Positions 22,756-34,725 are shown, numbered from the stretch's first letter. The stretch: DNA of 64,000 bases from Sporodiniella umbellata (GCA_025677835.1 JAIXMR010000006.1:248001-312000), one strand, 5' to 3'. The notes: generated by a model not told the origin, from the letters alone. Made by a program: numbers and translations.

Positions 22756-25387
22756 ATGTCCAGCCAGCTTCGACAGAGACGTGTCGAATCGGATGGCGTC
22801 TCATCTAGACTAGCCGACGTTGACTTTGACGATTCCAAAAAGGTTATTAAACACAAAACATACATTTTGTATATTTAAACCCTCTGTTTGACAACACACA
22901 GTACGGAACCACACACGTACCCTCTCAACATCATCGACGCACTCATAAAGTAGCTCTTTCACTTCTCACTATCCTTGCTGTATTCGTTACTTTTTACAAG
23001 ATTTGGAATCCTGCAGAAGTGGTGTAAAAGATGAACAAGCCTTTGTTGATTGCCTTGTTGACATTATTTTTTTTTTTTTATCATTAGATTTGATGAAGTT
23101 CATTTTGGAAAATTTGCGGGCTATTATTTACAACGAACTTACTATTTCGATGTCCATCCACCTCTAGCCAAATTGATGATTGCCGCTGTCGGCTATCTCT
23201 TAGGTTTCAATGGCGCTTACGATTTTGCTAATATTGGCGACGACTATTTGGATCATAACGTGCCCTACATCGGCTTACGTGCTTTGCCCGCCACCCTGAA
23301 CGTGCTCTGTACCGCCCTGGTCTATTTGATCATGCAACAATCAGGTTACGCTCCCATCATCTGTATCTTGAGTACCGCCATGTATGTGTTTGATAACGCC
23401 ATGGTCACCCAGAACCGCCTCATTCTTCTCGACAGTATGCTACTCTTCTATATGTTACTCACCATATACACCTACATTCGTTTCCGAAAGACAAGGCATC
23501 AGCCTTTTAGTACCGCTTGGTGGTCCTGGTTGACCCTCACCGGTCTCTCTATGGCAATGACTGTCAGGTAAAGCAATTTTTCTTTCTTTTTTTTTTTTTT
23601 TTTAAAAAAAAAGAGAGATTCTAATACTTTTCCTAGCGTTAAAATGGTAGGGCTTTTCCTAGTAGGTTTGATTGGTCTCTGTGTTGTCTATGATCTTTGG
23701 CAGTTGTTGGATATTCACCAGGGCTTAAGTATGGTAAGTTTCTGTTTCTTTTGGATTCAAAAATCGATTTTGGATTGACTTTTTCTCTGTTAGAAACAAT
23801 TCATGCATCATTTCTATGCACGCGCATTGACCTTGATCGTACTTCCTATGGGTGTCTATCTCTTCTGGTTCTATATTCATTTTGCTATCCTGAACGAATC
23901 TGGGCCTGGCGACAGTTTTATGTCGACTCGGTTCCAGGATACGCTTCGATTCAGTCCTATCAAAATGAACGCGTTGGGTAAATTCTCTAGCCTACAAAAC
24001 ACACACTAGAGCATGGTTTATTCACTCATTCTTATAGCCGTTCACTACGGAGATGAAATCTCTTTAAAGAACAAGGACACTAACGCCTATCTTCACTCGC
24101 ACGACCTTCACTACCCTCTCCGATACGAAGACGGACGTGTTAGTAGTACAGGTCAACAGGTTACAGGTGTGATGGAACAGGACGATAACTGTTTTTGGCG
24201 TATAAAGGCTACCCAGCCATTGGATGCCGACACTGCAGTCAAGAACGGGGACATTGTCCAACTTGAACATGTTGTGACCCACACCAACCTATTGACACAC
24301 GATGTTGCTTCTCCCTGGATGCCTACCAACGAAGAAGTCACCACCGTACCTCTCGATACCCGATACGAAGAAACGCTGTTCAAAATTGTGTTTGAAGAGG
24401 GAGGCCAAGGCGATCCTCTTGAAACCCACATGATTCATTTCCGCCTCTTGCACGAAGATACCAAGGTCGCCATCTGGGCCCATAACAAAAAGCTTCCCGA
24501 ATGGGGGCTGGGCCATCTCGAAATTAACGGTAACAAGAACGCGCTGGACGGTACCAACCATTGGGTCGCGCAAGAGATCCGCGGTAAGAACGCGACCCAG
24601 ATCAATGCACAGAAAAACGAACGTCACGTCAGCCAGATGCCATTCCTTAGGAAGTTTTTTGAATTGCAAGGCAAGATGCTCAGCCATAATGCAGGTCTAA
24701 CCAAACCCCACCCATACCAATCCACACCCATCACCTGGCCTTTTATGATCCGCGGCGTCTCTTATTGGTCCAAAGAAGACACACGCTCTCAGATCTACTT
24801 GACTGGTAATCTCTTTGGCTGGTATCTTTCTGTAGGTGGTATTGCCGTATTTGCCGGTATCATGTTGGCCGATGTCTTGGCCCGTCGTCGTGGAATTGAA
24901 CCCATTGACGAGCCTGTACGCCATCGATTTATTCAGTCTTCTGGTTTTTTCTTTACAGCCTGGGCACTTCATTACCTACCCTTTTTCCTTATGGGTCGAT
25001 CTCTCTTCTTGCATCACTATTTGCCTGCTGCCACCTTGAACTATTTGCTCTTGGGTGCCATGTACCAATTCATTTTTATCGATGGCATCGACTCGCCCGT
25101 CTCTTTCTTGCGCCGACAACGCCATCATCGTTTGACTTTGGCACGAGCCGAGATGTCCAAAAAAGTCTATGCCATGGTCTTTCTCACACTCTTGCTTCAA
25201 ATCGCTGTATTTGTCTATTTGGCTCCCTTGACTTATGGTACACCTTTGACTTTAGAGCAAGTACAGCAACACCAACTCTTAAGCGGTTGGAAACTTCAAT
25301 ATGGTAACTTTGCATATATATATATATACATATCGTTGATTGGCTTCTAATTCCTGTTCCCCCCCTTTTTTTTTTGTAGCCAAATAA
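22756..25387 (+). CDS. Protein O-mannosyltransferase (PMT family)
   Basis: Seven exons: 22756-22842, 22902-23023, 23088-23567, 23637-23733, 23794-23977, 24038-25303 and 25380-25387; 747 aa. This ER membrane enzyme transfers mannose from dolichyl-phosphate-mannose to Ser/Thr of secretory and wall proteins. Features in order: a cytosolic basic N-terminus, helix 1, the catalytic loop with DEVHFGKF (Asp-Glu pair) and YFDVHPPLAK, several helices, then lumenal MIR repeats from about residue 325 (HYGDEISLKN, VSSTGQQVTG, LTHDVASPWMPTNEE), and C-terminal helices after TWPFMIRG. The length fits the family (about 750-820). The LTHDVASP motif suggests the PMT1 subfamily, but I am not sure of the class. 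The last exon has only eight coding bases (Ala-Lys-stop). Intron 1 has an unusual GTTATT donor. Ser/Thr-rich surface proteins such as the one at 10894 would be typical substrates. A decayed partial copy lies at about 34085-34725. Confidence 0.95.
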
Positions 25388-25914
25388 TCTAAAAAAAGAA
25401 TCAATTTCATCGACCTACCAAATCAAAATATCCAAAAAAGTAAATGTCAGATCTCACTCACAAACGACGATCCCAAATCAATTCACTTTACATACAAAAA
25501 AAAAAAAAAGGAGGATGGGTGGAAGAATGAAAAAATGTCTATGTCTGTGTCTGTGTGGGTGTTTCTTTTTTTTTTTCTTTTTTTGCATTTTGATTCGAAA
25601 CAGTGAATAAAGCGCACCTTTTTTTTTTTCTGTTTATCGGTTCTTTAAACTGTCATGGCGCCTTTATCTTTTTTTTTTTCCTTTTGGAAAGACTTTGCTT
25701 CAAATTGCGCATGTGTTTGTCTGTTTTTATACACACTTCTTGATATTTCTTTAGTTTCATTTTTGCTTTGTTTTTTTTTTTTTTTTTTAAAAAAAAACCT
25801 TTTGAATAACCTTCCAGCAAATTTTTTTTTATTTGAAAGACCTGTGTATTAATGTATACAGTTTCAGCTATTCATTTGATAGACCAAATGGATTCTGATT
25901 GTTTTGTTTTGAAC
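25388..25914. other. Convergent intergenic region with homopolymers
   Basis: This holds the 3' flanks of the PMT gene and of the small peptide gene. A T-run followed by an A-run occurs at about 25771-25797. No gene supported. Confidence 0.5.
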
Positions 25915-26175
25915 TTAGAATGGTGTCTTGACAAGAGTTTGGTCAATCGGCCCTTTTTCCAGAAGCCTTCCCGCGGGCCCTTTTTCTTTTGGGCTTGATA
26001 CAACTGTTTTTCTGAGCTCAGCTGCTACTCTTGGATAGTATACAACTCCTCCAATATTAAATTGCCTGATACCAATCTTTTCCCTGCCATTTCCACGGAT
26101 GGGTTTAGCTCCCACTGAAATTTGCTGACCCACAATAGTAAAGAGTAGAACGGCGGCCAAAAGCTTGATTTGCAT
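25915..26175 (-). CDS. Small secreted peptide, paralogue-like leader of the 4447 precursor
   Basis: Single exon, 86 aa. The leader MQIKLLAAVLLFTIVGQQ closely matches MQITFLASILLLTLAGQQ of the repeat precursor at 4447, and both continue with a short acidic or Gly-rich spacer and a basic residue cluster. The predicted mature part (about 63 residues) is basic, starts near AKPIRGNGREK, contains FNIGGVVYYP, and has two EKGP motifs but no repeats or cysteines. The upstream TATA arrangement is also like that of the 4447 gene. The two genes therefore probably share ancestry, with the mature region much more diverged than the leader. This pattern is known for secreted peptide families under diversifying pressure, but that is inference here. 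Function unknown. Confidence 0.75.
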   Translation of the reverse strand: MQIKLLAAVLLFTIVGQQISVGAKPIRGNGREKIGIRQFNIGGVVYYPRVAAELRKTVVSSPKEKGPAGRLLEKGPIDQTLVKTPF

Positions 26176-26204
26176 TTCTTTTATTTTTGTTTACAAGAAA
26201 ATAA

Positions 26205-26232
26205 GTATAAAACAACTCTTGTATTTATATCA
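26205..26232 (-). promoter_or_regulatory. TATA-type promoter of the small secreted peptide gene
   Basis: On the minus strand, ATATAAATACAAGAG at 26230-26216 is followed by GTTTTATACTT, ending about 30 nt before the ATG at 26175. It mirrors the promoter at 4373. Confidence 0.5.
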
Positions 26233-28090
26233 AGAGAATAAAGCAAAAAAGTCTACTGATGCAACTGTCCTAATAAGCGCTACTGTAAGACATGTGTACT
26301 TAATGTGCATACAACTTTTAGGGTTTCGGTTTTAGAATGTCTATACATATTTTAAAGACTTCTTTATGGCAATCTACCTTGATCTGGTTTTTGCTTTATC
26401 CTATTTGATACACTACTTGTTTTAAATGTTGTATTGGCATTTAAAGCTTGAAATATAATCCAATATTTATTCTTTCCTTAAAAGTATCTCTTCAAGTGCT
26501 CTTAGTTCAACCGTTTGTCTACAGGAGACGACCCTAAAGTCTATGTAGATTATTTCTTTAAATAGAGATCGTCACACTAGACGTCCTTTTATTTTTCCAC
26601 AGCATGTCTAAAGTCTTTTTTAGATCAGATTAAAATTTTTCAAAAGGCTAGACACTTAGCTATCGCATGTAAAGAAAAAGGCTTTTATCCAGAATGGCGA
26701 TTATGTTGTGAAACAACAAAAAGTTAAAAAGGAAAAAACGTATATCAGCTTCCTGTATTAACAACTAAACAGCGCACCAAACAGCAAAGCGGCTTTCTAA
26801 ATATGAAAAATCACAAGAGCCAATTGGTTTTTTTTTTACTGTTTGGTACAAGACTTATTTTATGTATTGTTCATCTACAAAAAGCTAAAGAAATTTACAA
26901 ATTACTCATTTGATTGTTTTAGTTCAAAAGTACATCTCACTTTGTTTATCAAAGATCTCTGGATTCTTAGCTTTACTTTTATAAACGGATGCTGATCTGT
27001 TACGATTCTTATTTTTTTTGAATTCGTATGTTTTAATATGTACAATTACCACTGTCTGCCACTAACTGTTTCAAAGTCAACGGATAAGTTGACCTAAGTA
27101 AAAAAAAAATAAGACTTTTACAAGGTTTCTCATGAACAAGGTAAAAAAAGAAAACGAAGCATCTTTACTATAGCTAACTGACTTAATTTATATAAAAAAT
27201 CGCCATTTAACATAGAATGTAGTTGTTTTAGGTTACCGAAGAGCGCGTCTGAATAAACCATGTATACCTTTCAACAGTACTTTGAACTTCGAACAATGCA
27301 GCATTTGAACGGTCTTAAAACTTTAAAGAAGGAACGTTAGTCGCTCCATATACAAGTAGTAAAAAAAAATGATAACAAGGGAACCGTAGACCAAGAATTA
27401 GAAACCTTTGATCTTGTTTCTGTAAAAGAGGCTGAAATCGAACAACAATGTTGACATGTATAAAACAGCAACACCAAGTTCGGAATTTTATTTACGTACC
27501 TCAAAAACAGAGAGGATCAAACCTATATGAGCGGTGACTGAAGGCTAAAGTCAGAAGGATGTTTTTTACCGAATCGATATATTCTAGCCACTTTATGTTT
27601 GAGTGAGGATAAAAGTCAGACACACATCGCCAAATATAAAAGATACAGGCGATTACTTTGCTCTTTTTTTTTAGATGTCATGCTGAAGGAGGATGCAGCT
27701 AAATGAGAAAAATACGTGCAAAGACTATATATCCTGTCCTATACATAATCTACTGTTGCCCTACGTATTTCTTTTGGGCTTTTTTAAATACGAAGTTAAG
27801 GGTGTTACTTTTGGATCAGACTTTTTACTTAAAAACTGCAATCGTCTTAGCAGTCTTTTCCCCTTTGCTCGTAAGAACTGTTTATAGTCACTTGTGTTTC
27901 GCTCTTCTATACTTTTGAGAGCAAACAATACGAGCCTAGCCAGTACACAGTTTTTTCTTTAAATCCAACCAAAAAAAGCCTTGTTTTCCATAAGCGTTTA
28001 ACTTTTGATATAAACACACTGCTTTATTAAACAACTAAAGACAAGTTCGCCGTTTTTCAATACCAAACCATTAAAGATTTTAGTTTTATT
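26233..28090. other. Gene-poor AT-rich region
   Basis: No supported gene. Overlapping 64- and 71-codon frames at 27693-27918 have no domain or splice structure. Confidence 0.4.
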
Positions 28091-28096
28091 TAAAGA

Positions 28097-28256
28097 TTTT
28101 TTTTCAAAGTTATAAAAACTTTACATTTCAAAAACACTTTGGTTTTTTGGTTTCAATTCAAAATCATGTAGACTTTTTTTTTTTTTTCAAAGTTATAAAA
28201 ACTTTACATTTCAAAAACACTTTGGTTTTTTGGTTTAAATTCAAAATCATGTAGAC
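28097..28256 (+). repeat. Tandem duplication (two about 80-bp copies)
   Basis: A unit beginning with poly-T and TCAAAGTTATAAAAACTTTA and ending in AATCATGTAGAC occurs at about 28097-28173 and again at 28174-28256. I saw one substitution plus a poly-T length difference. It adjoins the long T-rich tract and the left inverted-repeat arm. Confidence 0.9.
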
Positions 28257-28269
28257 TTTTTTTTTTTTT

Positions 28270-28300
<31 letters not shown>

Positions 28301-28317
28301 TTCTTTTTTTTTTTTTC

Positions 28318-28362
<45 letters not shown>
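28257..28362 (+). repeat. T-rich tract with periodic C interruptions
   Basis: About 105 nt of nearly pure T with single C residues spaced roughly 10-15 nt apart in its first 75 nt. Read on the minus strand it gives a poly-Lys frame that is not a real gene. Confidence 0.9.
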
Positions 28363-28365
<3 letters not shown>

Positions 28366-28879
28366 TTCTGTTTCTCTGTTTCAAATTGTTCAACTTGACA
28401 GCGAGCAAGCCAGTTTCCTTCTTTTATATCAGATTGTTCGTGACTTGATATTTCAGTTGTGAGTACGAGGTAATAGAAGCGGGACCAAGGAAGGTGCACT
28501 AGAAGGTACTTGACTTTGTATACTCAACATGGTCATCAGAGCTTTTGTTAGCATTTCAATTTTGGGCCCACTGCGTGTTGATAGAGTCGGAATACTTGAT
28601 AAGGCTAGAAAACTGACAAAAGGGGAGACAAAGGCAAGAAAAAAGGCGAGAGTAGAAAGGCTGTCTGCAAACTAGACTTCTTGCTTTTTTTCGTTCTTTA
28701 CTTTTCCTGGTTTTGTTTCTTTCTTTGCCTTTTCCTGTCTTCTTTTCTTCTTTCACAGTGTTCTTTCAGTTTCTTCTTTGTTTGGTTCATTCCTTGTTTT
28801 GACTTTCATTCGCCCTTCTTCTTCTCTTGCCGGCTTTCCTTCATCTTCTTTACTTTTTCTTTTCCACCTCTTTTTTTGA

Positions 28880-29121
28880 CAACGCCACAGGATAATTCAA
28901 TGCGGACCAAACACCATGATTATGACCATTGTTCGAGAGACTCTTGGGTATTTTTTTTGATACCACCCTTTGACCGAGCTGATTGATTCATAAAAACCCC
29001 ACCGACTCCCAATAGGCCAAGGGTACCGGAATTTGTAAAAGAAAGAAAGAGTTCTCCCCAACCTTTGATATCCAAAAGAGCTCAGACAAAACGTTTTTCT
29101 TTCTATGAGCCATAAAACCTA
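28880..29121 (-). pseudogene. Broken divergent relative of the small arm gene
   Basis: On the minus strand this reads NQSARSKGGIKKNTQESLEQ where the intact small gene on the other strand (29198-29520) reads NQPPRAKRAIKKNNQVPLEQ, but in-frame stops interrupt it on both sides. A possible ATG lies at about 29108. The same remnant is present in the right arm by symmetry (about 36671-36912). Each arm therefore holds a divergently arranged pair, one member apparently open and one decayed. Confidence 0.5.
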
Positions 29122-29197
29122 TGTGAATGAACGAGCCCGGCTTTTTTTTTTTCTAGAAAAAAAAAGAGCAGAGCCCGTCCATTCTCTGTGATACAAA

Positions 29198-29520
29198 ATG
29201 TCAGGTAACTTTGTTTTTAGTACAAAAGAGTAAACACGCTTGCCTTTTCTTTCTTGACTTGGTAAGCTTCCAGAAAAACATGCGCTAATCTTCAATCGCA
29301 GGCCCTTTCCCCACAGCCTCTTTCTTCTCGGACACTACCAGAAGTCAGTAGAATTTTTACGAACCAACCACCTCGAGCAAAGCGTGCCATCAAAAAGAAT
29401 AACCAAGTTCCTCTTGAACAATCGTCAATGAACCATGGTGAGTCCACAAAGTATCCTGCAGCGTCGGCAAAACCAGAGAGGAAAGAGAAAATAGAAAAGA
29501 AAATAAAGAAAAGCCATTAA
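29198..29520 (+). CDS. Small basic protein in the left arm, 92 aa
   Basis: Exons 29198-29229 and 29274-29520 join in phase. The protein starts MSGNFVFSTKEKTCANLQSQ, has a central RTLPEVSRIF segment and a basic NQPPRAKRAIKKNN patch, and ends in a Lys/Glu-rich tail. It could instead splice at the GTGAGT after ASN-HIS near 29438, in which case the tail is intronic. No signal peptide, membrane segment or known domain is seen. The identical gene lies in the right arm. It is convergent with the membrane gene 3' part, and their stop codons overlap. Function unknown. Confidence 0.45.
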
Positions 29521-30300
29521 GAAACGAAAAAGGATGATAGAAAGCCAAAAAAAGAATAGACCAACCAAAAATTAAAAAGAAAGAAAAAAAGCAAAAGCAG
29601 AAAAGACGACAAGGAGCTGGTAAGAGAATAAAAACAAAATAGAGGAAAAGGAGGCGAAAAGAACAAAAAAAAAGTGGAAGTGGAAGAATAGTCTACAGAT
29701 ATCTTCTCTCGGGTTTCCTTTTCTTCCTTTGTCTTCTTTTTCTTTTCCATCAAGTAGAGCTTCTCAGTAAAACGCACAGTGGGATTACCAAAAGAGAAAG
29801 TAATATAGCCGTCAAAACCATGAAGAGAAGCAAAGAGCAAGACACATGCGAGCCCAATCCTTGTGTTTCTTAACCAAGTACTGACATAAAAGAAACTGGC
29901 AGTCAACTTGAACAGGGTAAATACCAGAGCAACATGATAGCAAAAGGAATGTTTTTCTTCACCCACCCAACCACCCACAGTGCTACAAGTACACTGTTGT
30001 GAAGAAAAAAAATAGTATCACCACCTAGAAGGAGAGCCTTTGTTGCACATAGTTCCATTGGCATGTAAGTTTTAAATGAGGCCAAAGTAAAAACATAGCC
30101 ATCAATCACAAAAGACCATAAATCCAAGCGAATGTTAGGTAGTTATTAAGCCATTAACGGACTGTTTCGAAGAATTCGTAAACAAGAAACAAGACCAAGC
30201 AATTCACCAGGTATCATTTACCAACGAAGCCATATTAGGAAAAAACATAGCACCAAAATGCAGCAGCTGTGTAGCAGCAAGAAGAAGGAAGTTATATAGA
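29517..30300 (-). pseudogene. Broken left copy of the membrane-protein gene
   Basis: The part inside the arm (29517-29870) is identical to the 3' exon of the intact gene at 35259-36275. Upstream, outside the arm, a diverged continuation can be read (IDGYVFTLASF, ALLLGG, FFLHNSVLVAL) that matches the pattern of the right gene (VDFCGFALSCF, GLLGLVPFLL) but is interrupted by stops beyond about 30130. The copy is thus perfectly conserved inside the arm and decayed just outside it. Confidence 0.6.
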
Positions 30301-33300
30301 CAGCTTCTAGTTATATACTATAGTATGAGAAACTGAACAACAAAGCAGATGAGGCAAAAAATAACGAAGCATAACCAAAGATCGGGTCCATTGTAGTGCT
30401 CGATAACATAGATGCTACGTAGAGTAACAGATCATACAAAGATAAACATATATGCAAAAGCGTTTTTAAAATACAAATGGAGCTTCACTTGTAAGTAAAA
30501 AAGGCCATTAGGAGAATACTATCAAATTACAAGTTGTTAGTCTTTTACAAAAATATTCAGCAAATTATATACCATAGAGAAGCAGCGTAGAAGTTGGTCA
30601 AGTAGCATTTTAAAATTTTTGAAAGTAGTACATCATATAATACATCAGATCCTATCTGGCCTTTACAGTCGAAACATACAAAAGGAAGTAGGTAACAAAA
30701 TTGGTTTTTTTGTTATCGAGAGTAAAAATAAAAGGAAGCGAGATAGAAAAACCTACCCTTTTTATATTTGAAGAAAGGAGAACGAGCAGATGATATTATG
30801 CATACTTTGACAAATTCCCAGCACTAGGCTTTGGGTATAAACAAGCCTCCGGTATGCAAAGAAATCCATCAGTTTTCCTTTTCTAATTAATTACTTGTAG
30901 CCAACATATAACAGTTTGAATAACGAAGAGCTTTCAGCTTAAGAGGGCATTTTCTATTGATATGCTACAAAATCAAGTGCCTCTTTTTGACTTTGCGATT
31001 CAATGTAGAGCATTAACTACTCTTTCCGATAACTGCACATTTATTTTGTGGATTAGGGAGAAAAAGAAAAAACCTGTTTTACTAACGACAAAACCGAGCT
31101 AAATTTTGGGGCTAGACTATGACGATCTATAGGAATAGGCCACTTGTTGCACAACAAAAAAAAAAGTAAAGAACTATCTCATCATCTCAAAAACCACAAA
31201 AAAAAAAAAAAGAAAGGATTACTTAGATAATATATTAAGCGCTATTGAAAGTGTCTTTCTGAAAGATTCTTTTTTTTGTTTAGCTATGACTATATGCGTG
31301 GTGTTGAGCAAATTTCTGTCTTGACAAGGATTTATACAAGCTAAGCATTTGAAATATTATTAAAAGACTAGCTATAGATATGTTGTCGATCAACAATTCA
31401 TCATCGCCCTTTTTGATTACATTCTTTTTGGGAAATAAATCTATTTTTATTTTTTAAACAGCAGAGTCTCACAAACAAAACAAAACAAAAAGAATACTGG
31501 ACCGATGAGGCTTTGCTCGCATGCTGTGTTTGCTATTGGCTAAAAAAAAAAAGTCAACAGATAGTTTGACTGAAAGTGACAGATGGTATAAAGTATGCAT
31601 TGTTTTCATAATATACCGGCACATCCATATGTATTTCAATTATAAAGATAGCTATGAAAACCATTTTTACACTATGAGTTAACTTAAATGAGTTGCTTTC
31701 CAAGTGGGCTTTACTCATACAAAGCTAGAGAAATAAACATTCCTTAATTTATGAAATAAGGAGAGATATACCTGTAAATCACGAGCTCTGTATACTTCAT
31801 GATAAACAAGACCAAACTCTAGTCTTTAGCAAATTAAACAGGAACATTATATAAAGAATATAAAGCTCTTAGTGTCTCTTTGTTTTTCTTATAAGCAATA
31901 GATATCTATATAACTTTACTAAAGCCAAAGTGGTCAATGAAAAGAAATATATGGGAGATTTTTAAAGCATGATTGATGCATTATTTATAACTAATTGAAA
32001 GTAAGCATACAGACATAGATGAAATAAATCTAACCCTGTTTTTAACAAACTAAGAATAATCAGTTTATGCAAAGTTCTCATTGATTCAAATCTCCCTTTG
32101 TCAGACCATTATTTAATTGACTGATAAAGAAGCGCCCTAATCTTGCTAATCCACAGGTTTTGTATGAGAAAAAACCAATATAAGCAGTATACGTGCGTGC
32201 GCTTGGGTCTATAGAAAGGGTTTGATTAAAACAGTTATATTCAAATAGATTTGTACATTTTTCATTCATTGCACTTTGAAAAAAAATAGGTAGATCAAAG
32301 TGGCTAATAATTTCGATCTACCTGTTTTGTGTAATTAGCTACGGAATTTTATCAGGATCGTTTTTGCCTAGAAATTCCGAAATAATCTAATTATATAGTC
32401 TAATTTTATAGCACTGTTTGATATGAGTTCTCAGTCAAAATATATCTATCCGAGATTTTTCCTACCAGTTTACCTGTATCAGAAAAAGGGAAAGTTACTA
32501 GAGCTGTTTAAAAAAGAAAAGTCGCTTAGCGTATACGGGTAAACTATGTTAATATATTTATTTGATAAAGCATACATACTAAAAATTAGTTTTAAAGGAG
32601 CATTATTTGCGTAAAAGCCACAGCATATTCAGTTTAACACAGGTTATATTGCATACTTAGAAGTATTTGACTGGTGGTCTAGAGAAGATCAGGACAGTAA
32701 CTAAAATGAGCCAAACCTATTATTTATGAGTTTATAAACAATAAGCTCATAACACCAAGTCTATTTTCTCACTTATTCAATTCACTGTACATTACTCTAT
32801 TTGCAACTATTTATTGGGTCTGTTTATTCAAACACTTGACCGATAGAAGATAAAACTTGATTAGATAGATTGATTACGTATAAAAACATATGTTCACATA
32901 CAATAAGCAATAATTGTTACATTTCCATCGCTAAAAAAACGGCTAGCCCATGTCAGCAGGCTCAGTGCATTTTTCTCTAGTCTCTAAACTGGCAATTCAG
33001 TTTACTCAGTAACTTTTTTAAGTTTGTATTGGTTAAAGTTTTCTATTCTGATAGTGTCTTGGATCTTTTGCTCCGTCTTGTTTTAGCTTTACATGTCAAT
33101 AGCTAATGGCTTTTGCTTTAAATTCAGTTACCAAAAGCATTTGACAAGTCCATAAAGATTCAGGTCAGAGTTTAATTGCTCAAATCATTTATACCTTAGG
33201 ACTGCGATTCTATACAACCCTCTTTGGCTACTATGGAAAGCGACTATCAGTACATCGTGCAGCATTCACAAATTTTTTTCTCTAGCTAAATTAGAGAAAC

Positions 33301-34084
33301 AAATATGATCCAGTGATTTTTTTTCATGAAGCATTCTGACATCTATGTATAACATAAGAAAACAAATATATAGTATTCAGTTGGCATTGAAACACCAAGC
33401 ATTTTGGTTTTATTGCAGGATAAACTAAAAAAAAAAAAGCATAAAAAATAGAGTAGAGTGCAAAAAGAATAGGCTGTCAGTTGGTACTAGATGAATTTAA
33501 CCTATAAAGCGAAACACAAATGGAATACCCATAGCGTTTTTTTGACAAAGCTAACAAGAAATATTATAATACTCGAAATAGCTTTGCCAAAAACAGCCAA
33601 AATAATTTTGAAAAAACTTAGTTTATAGTTCGAAATCTACATGTAAAGCAACTTAATGATCTGTTTTTCAGGAAGGTGTGAGCATAAGGGAAGTTTATAT
33701 AACCAGCTTGCTCTTACTATTGAAGTATTTAGTGACACTTTCCAAATTTCTTGTACTAGAGCTAAGAAACTCGCCAAATAGAACCTTAAAAAAATACATC
33801 TATGTTGATGCTGTAGTTGACCGTGTCTGTCAAAAAATACCCTAATTTCCACCCTCTAGTATATTGGTCAACATCATAGGATCTAATAAACTACCAAGAA
33901 ACACTATCCAAATACGTCTTTGAGTAAGCTAATACAGATACCATACTTTAGCATTTTTCTTTAATACACGAGTATTGATACATAAAAAAATTCGGGATTT
34001 CAGATGCTTTATTCGTGGTGAGTTACAGCAATCACTGAAATACACAGAGTATTTGAAACAAGAGCACTATTGTATGCTATGTAT
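30301..34084. other. Gene-poor spacer between the inverted arms
   Basis: About 3.8 kb of AT-rich DNA with no supported coding region; the longest frames are about 60-70 codons and featureless. Confidence 0.5.
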
Positions 34085-34725
34085 TGAGGAGCGAATGTCA
34101 AATAAGCCAAAAACTATCCCTGTTTATGCTTTTTGAGCTGGAAGACAAGATGTTCAGTTATAGCACAGATTTGCCAAGCCTCATTTGTATCAGTTTACGC
34201 CGATCACCTGGCCCTTTACGCTCTACGATGCTTCCTATTGGCCCAAAAAGATTCAGGCTCCTGGCTCTACTTGAATGACGATCCTACTGTCTAGCAACTT
34301 TTTGAAGTGGGTATTGTTTTTGCTGGTACAGTTTTAACAAGTTTTTTTTTGTCACGTTGGTTAATTAATGAATCCATTGATAAATTCATGCGCGGTTGTT
34401 TAATTTATTTCTCCAGCCCTTCCTTTATATTTCAAGCGCTTTGCTACTCGCCTTTTTCCCTTTATGAGTGGATCTTTTTTATAAGCCTAATTTTTAGCGG
34501 TGAACTTTAAGAATTGTTTGGTTTTGCTCATAATATTCAGTTTTCTTATTAAATATATTGGTTTGTCTATATCTACCTTACATTAGACACACCGTTCCTG
34601 CCGCCGCCGCCGCCGCCGCTGTCTGACTTTGATACGGGCCGAGGTGTCCAAAAACAGCCTAGGGCGCCGTTTTTTTCACATTCTTATTATAGGTCACAAA
34701 GCCGGAATCTTCAATGCGACAAACT
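34085..34725 (+). pseudogene. Decayed partial copy of the PMT gene
   Basis: Aligned by eye with the intact PMT gene at about 24615-25190 in the same orientation. Examples: TTTTTGAGCTGGAAGACAAG against TTTTTTGAATTGCAAGGCAAG; GATCACCTGGCCCTTTACG against CATCACCTGGCCTTTTATG; and TTGATACGGGCCGAGGTGTC against TTGGCACGAGCCGAGATGTC. It covers the segment from the end of the MIR region through TWPF to the last helices. Stops and frameshifts are frequent. A (CCG)n run at about 34601-34620 replaces a short GCC-rich stretch of the original. The 5' two thirds of the gene were not found. Confidence 0.85.
34598..34620 (+). repeat. (CCG)n trinucleotide run within the PMT pseudogene
   Basis: Seven or so consecutive GCC/CCG units, the most GC-rich spot in an otherwise AT-rich spacer. 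It sits where the parent gene has GCGCCGACAACGCCATCATC. Confidence 0.9.

Larger units (their letters stand above)
28395..29870 (+). repeat. Left arm of a 1,476-bp inverted repeat
   Basis: This arm is the reverse complement of 35922-37397. Comparing several long stretches by eye I found no differences except two in the innermost 25 bp. Outer boundary: TTGACAGCGAGC at 28395. Inner boundary: about 29870, where the two sides diverge inside related membrane-protein genes. Contents: a divergent pair of short related coding segments around 29140-29170, polypyrimidine and polypurine tracts (about 28685-28880 and 29475-29690), and the 3' part of a broken membrane-protein gene. No target-site duplication is evident. 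Confidence 0.95.

Noticed and set aside
28163..28499. Minus-strand frame with a long poly-Lys stretch
   Set aside because: It is the reverse reading of a poly-T tract joined to the left-arm edge; no domain and composition is artefactual.
28681..28986. 101-codon very hydrophobic frame (also 36806-37111 on the other strand)
   Set aside because: It reads a polypyrimidine tract as Phe/Ser/Leu; the opposite strand carries the remnant of the small arm gene, which explains the sequence better.
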